Part shown: piece after piece, positions 1-5,027 of the stretch | Position numbering within the stretch: the stretch's first letter is position 1 | How the letters are laid out: each line of letters opens with the position of its first letter | Assembly: GCA_902461025.1 (NCBI GenBank) | Contig: CABPWC010000103.1 | Span: 1 to 5,027, forward strand | Source: an uncultured Streptococcus sp. | GTDB lineage: Bacteria; Bacillota; Bacilli; Lactobacillales; Streptococcaceae | Reading direction: 5' to 3' | DNA: 5,027 nt | Position numbers and translations under genes: made by a program | The notes under the pieces: model-generated | What the model was told of the DNA's origin: nothing | Seen by the model: the letters and a program-made list of their open reading frames with translations, nothing else | Databases searched by the model: none

Positions 1-733
1 AGAGCCAACTCCAGATCCAGAGCCAACTCCAGATCCAGAGCCAACTCCAGATCCAAAACCAACTCCAGATCCAGAACCAACTCCAGATCCAAAACCAACT
101 CCAGATCCAAAACCAACTCCAGATCCAGAGCCAACTCCAGATCCGAAACCAACTCCAGATCCAGAGCCAACCCCAGATCCAAAACCAACTCCTGAACCTG
201 AAGTATTATCAAGTAAGGGAGAACAGCAACCACCAGTAGTTGAAATTCCAGAATTCAAGGGTGGCGTTAATGCTGCAGAAGTGGCTGTTTATGACATTCC
301 AGAATTCAAGGGTGGCGTTAATGCTGTAGAAGCGGCTGTTTATGACATTCCAGAGTTCAAAGGTGGCGTTAATTGGGTTGAAGCGGATAAGAATGAGCTC
401 CCAGAGTTCAAAGGTGGCGTTAATTGGGTTGAAGCGGACAAGAATGAGCTCCCAGAATTCAAAGGTGGCGTTAATTGGGTTGAAGCAGCTAAGAATGATG
501 TTCCTGAGTATAAAGAAACATTAGGTGCAGGAGACAATCAGACAAGTCCAATTGCAGAAAAACTTGATCAGAAACCAGCTCTAACACCAACACCTGCTAT
601 GCAAGCAGCACAAAAAGAAGCGGATCAGGCCAAACTTCCTGAAACAGGAGAAGGAGCAACTGGACACCTCTTCCTAGCTGGTCTTGCAGTAGCAATGTCT
701 GCTCTATTTCTTGAAAAAAGAAAAGAAGATTAA
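1..733 (+). CDS. LPXTG cell-wall-anchored surface protein, C-terminal part (5' end outside window)
   Basis: The reading frame is open from the left edge (first full codon at base 2) to a TAA at 731-733, giving the last 243 residues. In order these are an 11-unit PTPDP-E/K array (residues 2-67), a short spacer, five 17-residue PEFKGGVN repeats (residues 82-166), an Ala/Gln/Lys/Pro-rich linker ending in DQAK, then LPETG (residues 212-216), a hydrophobic stretch and a basic/acidic tail EKRKED. This is the standard sortase A signal, so the protein should be covalently linked to peptidoglycan, with the Pro-rich region spanning the wall. Similar GGVN-type repeats are known from streptococcal surface proteins, but they do not define a function. 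The functional head lies outside the window, so I give no specific product; it could be an adhesin, protease or glycosidase. An in-frame GTG at 281 is a valine codon inside the repeats and not a start. Confidence 0.93.
   Translation, partial: EPTPDPEPTPDPEPTPDPKPTPDPEPTPDPKPTPDPKPTPDPEPTPDPKPTPDPEPTPDPKPTPEPEVLSSKGEQQPPVVEIPEFKGGVNAAEVAVYDIPEFKGGVNAVEAAVYDIPEFKGGVNWVEADKNELPEFKGGVNWVEADKNELPEFKGGVNWVEAAKNDVPEYKETLGAGDNQTSPIAEKLDQKPALTPTPAMQAAQKEADQAKLPETGEGATGHLFLAGLAVAMSALFLEKRKED
5..202 (+). repeat. 18-bp tandem array encoding PTPDP-E/K hexapeptides (11 units)
   Basis: Eleven consecutive 18-bp units encode PTPDP followed by E or K. The sixth residue runs E,E,K,E,K,K,E,K,E,K,E, and the final unit is PTPEPE. 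The array reaches the left edge of the window, so its full length is unknown. The codons are mostly identical between units (cca act cca gat cca), which indicates recent expansion by slippage or recombination. In wall-anchored proteins such Pro-rich arrays act as extended spacers through the peptidoglycan. Confidence 0.95.
245..499 (+). repeat. Five 51-bp tandem repeats encoding PEFKGGVN-x-VEA units
   Basis: Units begin at 245, 296, 347, 398 and 449, each 17 codons with the core I/L-PEFKGGVN. They fall into two subtypes. Units 1-2 carry GGVNA followed by AVYD (49 of 51 bases identical). Units 3-5 carry GGVNW-VEA followed by KNE or KND (48/51 for units 3 and 4; 46/51 for 4 and 5). A degenerate VPEYK follows at 500-514. 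Motifs of this kind recur in streptococcal LPXTG proteins; their role is not established from the sequence. Confidence 0.95.
635..730 (+). other. Sortase A cell-wall sorting signal (LPETG, hydrophobic segment, charged tail)
   Basis: LPETG is encoded at 635-649. It is followed by EGATGH, a hydrophobic segment of about 16 residues (LFLAGLAVAMSALFL) and the terminal EKRKED. Sortase A is expected to cut between T and G and join the Thr to the peptidoglycan cross-bridge. The hydrophobic segment and charged tail hold the precursor in the membrane until this happens. Confidence 0.95.
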
Positions 734-742
734 AATATCATA

Positions 743-764
743 GAGTTTTACACTATGAAAACTC
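743..764 (+). repeat. AT-rich inverted repeat just after the upstream stop codon
   Basis: GAGTTTT (743-749) and AAAACTC (758-764) are perfect 7-bp arms around an 8-nt loop, starting 10 nt after the TAA. No T-run follows, so it is not a canonical terminator. It could form a weak hairpin in the 3' untranslated part of the mRNA, or be chance in AT-rich sequence. Confidence 0.4.
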
Positions 765-806
765 AAACTCCTAACGGATTGTAATGGAGAACAACAAACA
801 CCTAGA

Positions 807-831
807 GAGGACCTCTTGGTCCTCCCTTTTT
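807..831 (+). terminator. Rho-independent terminator of the upstream surface-protein gene
   Basis: GAGGACC (807-813) pairs perfectly with GGTCCTC (818-824) across a TCTT loop, and is followed by CC and five T (827-831). It lies 73 nt after the upstream stop and 55 nt before the next start codon. That position suggests the two genes are mainly separate transcription units, or that the second receives only read-through from the first. Confidence 0.8.
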
Positions 832-840
832 AAAAGGGAA

Positions 841-856
841 ATGATAACGCTTACCC
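841..856. promoter_or_regulatory. Putative cre (CcpA-binding) site
   Basis: Read on the minus strand, this stretch fits the known streptococcal cre consensus WTGNAANCGNWWNCAW at every fixed position except the first two. The conserved AA-N-CG core and the terminal CAT are present. It lies 30 bp upstream of the glycosidase start codon. A cre site fits known biology: host-glycan glycosidases of pneumococci and relatives are commonly repressed by CcpA when preferred sugars are available. Whether CcpA would act by blocking the promoter or as a roadblock cannot be judged, because I could not place the promoter. Confidence 0.5.
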
Positions 857-867
857 AATTTAAGCGT
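847..867. promoter_or_regulatory. Perfect 7-bp-arm dyad overlapping the cre-like site (operator or 5' UTR hairpin)
   Basis: ACGCTTA (847-853) and TAAGCGT (861-867) are exact reverse complements separated by seven bases (CCCAATT). The dyad ends just before the ribosome binding site of the glycosidase gene. It could be a symmetric operator for a dedicated regulator or an RNA hairpin in the leader that influences ribosome access. It is not followed by a T-run, so it is not a terminator. The left arm is shared with the cre-like site. Confidence 0.5.
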
Positions 868-870
868 GGG

Positions 871-878
871 AAAGGAAA
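871..878 (+). promoter_or_regulatory. Ribosome binding site of the glycosidase gene
   Basis: AAAGGAAA matches the Shine-Dalgarno core (AAGGA), ending 8-10 nt before the ATG at 887. This site, with the YSIRK signal peptide that follows, fixes the start codon. Confidence 0.8.
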
Positions 879-886
879 TAAAGAAA

Positions 887-1000
887 ATGGGAAAACATTT
901 TTTTGAGAGACGGTGTCATTACAGTATACGTAAATTTGCAATTGGCGCTGCTTCTGTCATGATTGGTGCTAGCATTTTTGGTGCTGGTATGGTTCAAGCA
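887..1000 (+). other. YSIRK-type signal peptide
   Basis: Residues 1-38: a charged start (MGKHFFERRCH), then YSIRKFAIGAAS at 12-23, matching the YSIRK...G..S motif, then a hydrophobic core ending GMVQA. Cleavage is likely after Ala38 (VQA|AE). In streptococci and staphylococci this motif directs Sec secretion at the division septum and usually goes with a C-terminal LPXTG anchor. A sortase signal is therefore expected at the unseen end of the protein. Confidence 0.93.
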
Positions 1001-4000
1001 GCCGAAACAGAAGGACCTGCAGAGACAGAAGGAACAGTAACACAGGTTCAGCCCCTGGATAAGTTACCAGCGGATATAGCAGCAGCTATTGAAAAAGCTG
1101 AATCAGCAAAACCAACTGATCCTACTGAAACGAATCCGACTGATGCGGAAGCTCAGCCTGAAAATACTGGAGAAGTATCTCCAAAACCAGCTGAAACTCC
1201 AGTTCCTAAGGAAGAAGCAACACCAAAACCAGCTGAGACTCCAAAAGAAGAAGCAACACCAAAACCAGCTGAGACTCCAAAAGAAGAAGCAGCACCAGTA
1301 GCTAAACCAGCAGAAAAACCAGTTACTAAAGATTTGGTTGAAACTCCAGATGTCAATCATTTGGAAAAGGCTACTGCGACAGCATCAAACCATGAAGCGA
1401 ACACACCATTTACAGCTGAGAAGGCAATTGACGGAAATCCAGATACTCGTTGGGCAACTGACCGTGATGTTGTGAAACCAACAATCGAATTTAAGCTTGA
1501 AAAGACAACCTTAATCAAGCATGTGGAAATCGATTGGGATCGTCGTGTTCGTGGCGAGCAAAATGATCCAAACATCAAATCTTGGAATCTCTATTATGCA
1601 GGTCAAGACGAAGTCAATGGATCAGGTCCTGGAGAATGGAAGTTGGCTCATCAACGAACAGGAACTCCGGTTCTAGATGAAAAAGTTGACTTAAAAGAAG
1701 CCGTTCAAGCTAAGTATCTTAAACTTGAAATTACAGATTATCAAGCCGGTACTATGCAATGGAAAAATGTGGGTATTCAAGAAATTCGTGCCTACTCAAA
1801 TATTCCAGACACCAGCAAACCAACAGATATTCGCCAAGTTACAGAAATAGCGGTTTCTGAAGACGGAAAATCACTTGTATTGCCTAAATTACCTGGTCAA
1901 GTTAGCTTGATTGGAAGCAATAAGCAAGGTGTTATCGATCTAAATAATAAAATCTACACACCGCTGACAGAACAACATGTCAAAGTGATGGTCCAACAAA
2001 CCAATGATAACCATACCTTCACAAAAGAATTTGAAGTTGTCATTAAAGGCTTGCATGCTGATGAAGGCGTGGGAACCAAACCTGCAGTTGCCCCAGCAGT
2101 TCAACAATGGTACGGCACTGAAGGTAAAACTTCTATTACTTCTGAAACTGTCATTTCCGTTGGGAATTCTGGATTTGACAAGGAAGCTAAGTTCTACCAA
2201 ACTGACCTTGAAAATCGTGGTTTGGAAGTCGCTACAGGTGATCAATCAGCTCAAAACCGAATTGAATTTAAAAAGGTTGAAGACAAGGGCTATGGTAAAG
2301 AAGGCTATGGTATCACCATTAAAGATGGAGTTATCACAGTAGAAGCAGCGACTAATACTGGTGCCTTTTATGCAACTCGTACCCTCCTTCAGTTGGGAGA
2401 AAATAACTTGCAAAACGGTGAAATCCGTGACTTCCCAAGCTTCAGCCACCGTGGTTTTATGCTAGACACAGGTCGTAAGTTTATTCCTTATGACACGCTT
2501 GTAGATATCATGCTAAATATGGCTTACTACAAGATGAATGACTTGCAGTTGCACCTTAATGATAACTATATCTTCCTAGAAAAACACTTGGAAGGAAAAC
2601 ATCTTAGTCAACAAGAGGAACTGGATTATGTTCTAAAAAATGCCAAGACAGGTTTCCGTGTGGAAACTGATGTTGTCGGAGAAAATGGTGAAAAATTAAC
2701 ATCAGACGAGCATTATACTAAGGAAGAAATGCAACAGATCATCAAATTGGCTAAAGCTTTGCATATCAACCTTGTTCCTGAGATTGACACACCAGGTCAC
2801 GCTTTGTCCTTTGTTAAAGTTCGTCCAGACCTTATGTATAAAGGTAGTCTGAGCGATTATAGAGGTAAGCACAATGTAGAACGTGTTGCTATGTTGGACT
2901 TGGATAATAAGTACGAAGAAACTCTTGCTTTTGTTAAATCAGTCTATGATAAATTGCTCGATGGAGAAAATGCACCACTTCATGGTGTCTCAACAGTTCA
3001 CATCGGAACTGATGAGTACTACGGCAGTAGAGAAAGCTATCGTCGCTACGTCAACGATATGATTCAGTACATCAAAGGAAAAGGTTATACACCTCGTATT
3101 TGGGGCTCACTTAGTGCTAAGCCTGGTACAACGCCAGTTGATTGGAATGGAGTAGAAGTTGATATCTGGAGTATTGGTTGGCAACGTCCAGCGGCTGCAA
3201 TTGCTCAGGGTGCCAAGATTATCAATATCACAGATATTCCAACCTATAGTGTCCCAAGCGGAAGCAACAGTCAAGGTGGTTATGGCGATTATGCTAACTA
3301 CGAAACTCAATACAATCGCTGGACACCAAATGACTTCTCAACAGGTGGAGGACCACGCTTAGAAGCATCTAATCCAAATATCATCGGTGGTGGTCATGCA
3401 GTTTGGAATGACAACATTGACCTCCATGAAACTGGTTTAACTTCATATGATATTTTTAAACGCTTCTTCAAGAGTATGCAATCAACTGCAGAACGCACTT
3501 GGGGTTCAGATCGTGCAGCTAAGACCTATGCAGAACGTATCCAGCCAACTAGTATTTATGCACCACGTTCAAATCCAGAAAAGACAATAGAAGATAGCGA
3601 CCTCTTTACAATTAAACCCGAAACTATCAAGGAATATCTTGCTAAGAATGTGAAGAAAACAGACGCAGGATTGAATTTTGAAAAAGATTCTAGCATCGAA
3701 GGCTTAGTAGGTGATGTTGGTCCTAGTCACGTTTTGAAATTGGATGTAACTGTTACAGGCGAAGGCGAACAAGTCTTCTCTACAAGTGGGGACAACCAAC
3801 TTTATCTTGCGGACAAGGATGGCTACTTAGCTTATAAATTTGAACAATTCCATATTCAATTCAACAAGAAACTTGAGAAAAATAAACGTTATCAAATCTC
3901 TGTTGTTACGAAACCACAAAAAACAGAAGTTTATGTAGACGGTGAAAAGGTTGAACGTATTGCAAATCCAGCTCACCCTCGCTTGGCTCACAATAGCTTG

Positions 4001-5027
4001 GTACTTCCACTTGAAACAATCGGTGGTTTCCAAGGAATCTTGCATAGTGCAGAGTTGTCAAATGAAGCATTTGTAAACCCACGTTTGATTCCAACAGATC
4101 ACTTCACAGTTTCTGCAACCAGTCAAGAAACTCCAGGAACGGATACAGAAGGCCCAGTTGAAAAAGCTTTCGACAATGATCCAAACACCTTCTGGCATTC
4201 TAAATGGACTGGACATCAAGCTCCATATACCGTTGCCATGAATTTGAACGCTCCTGAAAAAGTCAATGGTTTGACTTATCTTCCACGTCCAGGTGGTGGT
4301 AACGGAGTCGTGACATCTTATGAAATCTATGCTCAAAAAGATGGTCAAATGGTTAAGGTTGCTTCAGGAACTTGGGAAAATAATACTAAAGAAAAAACTG
4401 TTAATTTTGCAGCAGTTGAAACCAATAAGGTAGAATTTAAAGTTCTAGCAGGTGTCGCAGGATTTGGTAGCGCAGCAGAAATTCAACTACTCAAGCCACT
4501 TTCTGATAGTGAATCAGAAGAACCAGTTGTTCCAGAAAAACCGGTAACTCCTGAGAAACCGGTGACTCCAGAACAACCAAGAGTTGAAGAAGTAAGTGAT
4601 GGTACAACTGAACTTGCGGATAGCTTTGTAGCTACAAAACCAGCCAGTGATGATGCGATCGCTGCTGCAGCACAAAGTCAAGACTATCTCAAGAAAGAAT
4701 ACAAGGTATTCCCAACACCACAAAAAGTTACTTACGATGAAGGTGTTACGAAACTTCAAAAACAAGTTAATCTTGTTATGGGAGACCATCTAGATATTTA
4801 CACTCGCAACCGCTTGAAGAGTGTTCTACAAGATCATCAAATCTCTTACACAAGCAGTCAAGCTGCAGTAGCAGGTGCTACAAATATCTATCTTGGTGTT
4901 CATGGTCAACATTCACAGGCAGAAAAAGAAATATCTGGTATTTCTCAAGGACTCTTTGATAAGATTGATGCTTATGCTTTGTCAATCAAGAACAATACAA
5001 TCTCTATCGTCGGTAAAGATACAGATG
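887..5027 (+). CDS. Multidomain secreted glycosidase, GH20 plus GH84-type, CBM32 and LamG-like modules (3' end outside window)
   Basis: An uninterrupted frame from ATG 887 to the right edge encodes 1380 residues. Domain order: YSIRK signal peptide (1-38); Pro/Glu/Lys/Ala stalk with PKPAETPKEEAT repeats (about 40-155); CBM32/F5-8C (159-304); Ig-like segment (about 305-394); GH20 N-terminal domain and catalytic barrel (about 395-888); LamG-like domain (about 905-1062); second CBM32 (1067-1204); PEKPVT linker; GH84-type N-terminal domain (from 1266). The readable active site is PEIDTPGH (631-638) and D709-E710, in family terms the acetamido-orienting Asp and the acid/base Glu. The enzyme should remove N-acetylhexosamine-containing units from host glycans at the cell surface; the exact linkage is not determined. 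The GH84 catalytic part and any LPXTG anchor lie outside the window. After Cys10 in the signal peptide I find no cysteine. Alternatives are a plain beta-N-acetylhexosaminidase or a lacto-N-biosidase-like GH20. Database labels such as 'hyaluronidase' for GH84 proteins would be misleading. Confidence 0.93.
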   Translation, partial: MGKHFFERRCHYSIRKFAIGAASVMIGASIFGAGMVQAAETEGPAETEGTVTQVQPLDKLPADIAAAIEKAESAKPTDPTETNPTDAEAQPENTGEVSPKPAETPVPKEEATPKPAETPKEEATPKPAETPKEEAAPVAKPAEKPVTKDLVETPDVNHLEKATATASNHEANTPFTAEKAIDGNPDTRWATDRDVVKPTIEFKLEKTTLIKHVEIDWDRRVRGEQNDPNIKSWNLYYAGQDEVNGSGPGEWKLAHQRTGTPVLDEKVDLKEAVQAKYLKLEITDYQAGTMQWKNVGIQEIRAYSNIPDTSKPTDIRQVTEIAVSEDGKSLVLPKLPGQVSLIGSNKQGVIDLNNKIYTPLTEQHVKVMVQQTNDNHTFTKEFEVVIKGLHADEGVGTKPAVAPAVQQWYGTEGKTSITSETVISVGNSGFDKEAKFYQTDLENRGLEVATGDQSAQNRIEFKKVEDKGYGKEGYGITIKDGVITVEAATNTGAFYATRTLLQLGENNLQNGEIRDFPSFSHRGFMLDTGRKFIPYDTLVDIMLNMAYYKMNDLQLHLNDNYIFLEKHLEGKHLSQQEELDYVLKNAKTGFRVETDVVGENGEKLTSDEHYTKEEMQQIIKLAKALHINLVPEIDTPGHALSFVKVRPDLMYKGSLSDYRGKHNVERVAMLDLDNKYEETLAFVKSVYDKLLDGENAPLHGVSTVHIGTDEYYGSRESYRRYVNDMIQYIKGKGYTPRIWGSLSAKPGTTPVDWNGVEVDIWSIGWQRPAAAIAQGAKIINITDIPTYSVPSGSNSQGGYGDYANYETQYNRWTPNDFSTGGGPRLEASNPNIIGGGHAVWNDNIDLHETGLTSYDIFKRFFKSMQSTAERTWGSDRAAKTYAERIQPTSIYAPRSNPEKTIEDSDLFTIKPETIKEYLAKNVKKTDAGLNFEKDSSIEGLVGDVGPSHVLKLDVTVTGEGEQVFSTSGDNQLYLADKDGYLAYKFEQFHIQFNKKLEKNKRYQISVVTKPQKTEVYVDGEKVERIANPAHPRLAHNSLVLPLETIGGFQGILHSAELSNEAFVNPRLIPTDHFTVSATSQETPGTDTEGPVEKAFDNDPNTFWHSKWTGHQAPYTVAMNLNAPEKVNGLTYLPRPGGGNGVVTSYEIYAQKDGQMVKVASGTWENNTKEKTVNFAAVETNKVEFKVLAGVAGFGSAAEIQLLKPLSDSESEEPVVPEKPVTPEKPVTPEQPRVEEVSDGTTELADSFVATKPASDDAIAAAAQSQDYLKKEYKVFPTPQKVTYDEGVTKLQKQVNLVMGDHLDIYTRNRLKSVLQDHQISYTSSQAAVAGATNIYLGVHGQHSQAEKEISGISQGLFDKIDAYALSIKNNTISIVGKDTD
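1181..1294 (+). repeat. Stalk repeats encoding PKPAETP-KEEAT (3 units)
   Basis: The first unit (1181-1222, 14 codons) has an extra Val-Pro. The next two (1223-1258 and 1259-1294) are 36 bp each and almost identical. They encode residues 99-136, a low-complexity charged, Pro-rich stretch between the signal peptide and the first CBM32, probably a flexible spacer. Confidence 0.9.
1361..1798 (+). other. CBM32 / F5-8 type C carbohydrate-binding domain, first copy
   Basis: Residues 159-304 begin LEKATATAS and carry the F5/8C signature AIDGNPDTRWATD, then a beta-sandwich pattern (IEFKLEKTTLIKHVEIDW...) and the terminal GIQEIRAY. CBM32 domains in this setting usually bind galactose- or GlcNAc-terminated glycans and hold the enzyme on its substrate. 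Confidence 0.88.
2069..3550 (+). other. GH20 N-terminal domain plus GH20 catalytic barrel
   Basis: The N-terminal alpha/beta domain (about residues 395-517) ends in the typical segment GYGITIKDGVITVEAATNTG followed by AFYATRTLLQL. The barrel starts at HRGFMLDTGR (521-530). Key positions are QLHLND (554-559), PEIDTPGH (631-638), HIGTDEYYG (705-713) with catalytic D709-E710, W739, W761 and W765, and VWND (839-842). GH20 enzymes use substrate-assisted retaining catalysis, in which the Asp positions the 2-acetamido group and the Glu is the acid/base. All these elements are present, so the domain should be active. Confidence 0.88.
3599..4072 (+). other. LamG-like (concanavalin-type) beta-sandwich domain
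   Basis: Residues about 905-1062 show alternating beta-strand segments (SHVLKLDVTVTG, QLYLADKDGYLAYKF), a KNKRYQISVVTK strand and KTEVYVDGEKV, the typical LamG/concanavalin 'xVYVDGxxV' hairpin. It ends with GGFQGILHSAELSNEAF. It is probably a second carbohydrate-contacting or structural module. The family call rests on strand pattern only. Confidence 0.65.
4085..4498 (+). other. CBM32 / F5-8 type C carbohydrate-binding domain, second copy
   Basis: Residues 1067-1204 contain FTVSATSQE, then AFDNDPNTFWHSKW (the F5/8C signature), NGLTYLPR and the closing AAEIQLLKP. It differs clearly from the first copy (WHSKW here against TRWATD there), so the two may bind different sugars. Confidence 0.85.
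4532..4579 (+). repeat. PEKPVT linker repeats
   Basis: Two 18-bp units encode PEKPVT (4532-4549, 4550-4567), followed by a partial PEQP (4568-4579). They form the Pro-rich hinge that separates the GH20 half of the enzyme from the GH84-type half. Confidence 0.85.
4682..5027 (+). other. GH84-type N-terminal accessory domain (Glyco_hydro_20b-like), cut by window edge
   Basis: Residues 1266-1380 include KVFPTPQKVTYDEGVTKL, NIYLGVHG and IDAYALSIKNNTISIVGKDTD. This is the pattern of the alpha/beta domain preceding GH84 beta-N-acetylglucosaminidase barrels; the same fold also precedes GH20. The catalytic barrel is beyond the right edge, so GH84 rather than a second GH20 is my inference from the style of this segment. 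Confidence 0.65.

Noticed and set aside
5..202. Short regular repeats that might resemble a CRISPR array
   Set aside because: The units are contiguous 18-bp coding repeats with no spacers and stay in frame with the LPETG protein.
281..733. A separate 150-residue gene starting at GTG 281
   Set aside because: The GTG is a Val codon within the first GGVN repeat. The frame is open to the left edge, there is no ribosome binding site, and a wall-anchored protein needs a signal peptide that is absent here.
734..886. Promoter for the glycosidase gene (candidates: TTTACA at 747, TGTAAT at 780, AATGAT at 840 with TTGGTC at 816)
   Set aside because: No -35/-10 pair combines good matches with 16-18 bp spacing. 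TTTACA and TGTAAT are 27 bp apart, and TTGGTC/AATGAT is weak and sits on the terminator, so I do not annotate a promoter.
734..886. Riboswitch, small RNA gene or BOX/RUP-type repeat in the intergenic region
   Set aside because: The space is only 153 bp. The hairpins seen are simple and match no riboswitch or pneumococcal repeat element that I recognise.
1103..1360. Open frames on the minus strand over the Pro/Glu/Lys stalk (1103-1360, 1153-1356)
   Set aside because: They are antisense shadows of low-complexity codons, with no ribosome binding site or recognisable domain. The + frame carries continuous domain structure.
2004..2342. Open frames inside the GH20 region in other frames (such as 2004-2342 + and 1940-2245 -)
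   Set aside because: The same bases encode the conserved GH20 N-terminal domain in the main frame; the alternatives have no start signal and biased compositions.

Overview
The window looks like chromosomal DNA from a Streptococcus of the mitis/oralis/pneumoniae group. The evidence is AT-rich coding sequence, a YSIRK-type signal peptide, an LPETG sortase anchor, proline-rich wall-spanning repeats and a large multidomain surface glycosidase. The genus is well supported; the species cannot be settled from this sequence.

There are two genes, both on the + strand and both cut by the window edges. Bases 1-733 hold the C-terminal 243 residues of a cell-wall-anchored surface protein. This part has an 11-unit PTPDP-E/K hexapeptide array, five 17-residue PEFKGGVN repeats, a short linker and the LPETG sorting signal. 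The functional head of this protein lies to the left of the window. Bases 734-886 are intergenic. They contain a small AT-rich inverted repeat, a good intrinsic terminator, a CcpA (cre)-like site, a perfect 7-bp-arm dyad overlapping that site, and a ribosome binding site.

Bases 887-5027 hold the first 1380 residues of a giant secreted glycosidase that runs off the right edge. In order it has a YSIRK signal peptide, a Pro/Glu/Lys/Ala-rich stalk, a CBM32 (F5/8C) domain, an Ig-like segment, a GH20 N-terminal domain and GH20 catalytic barrel, a LamG-like domain, a second CBM32, a PEKPVT linker, and the N-terminal accessory domain of what looks like a GH84 beta-N-acetylglucosaminidase. The GH20 active site is readable: the Asp-Glu pair is D709-E710. 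It sits in an unusual HIGTDEYYG motif rather than the common H-x-G-G-D-E, and the last active-site Trp is followed by N-D rather than x-E. This leaves open a lacto-N-biosidase-like specificity.

The combined picture is of two adjacent surface proteins. The second is a likely host-glycan (N-acetylhexosamine) degrading enzyme placed under carbon catabolite control. I see no RNA gene, mobile element or CRISPR array. The most notable items are the GH20 plus GH84 fusion with the atypical GH20 motif, and the compact regulatory intergenic region.
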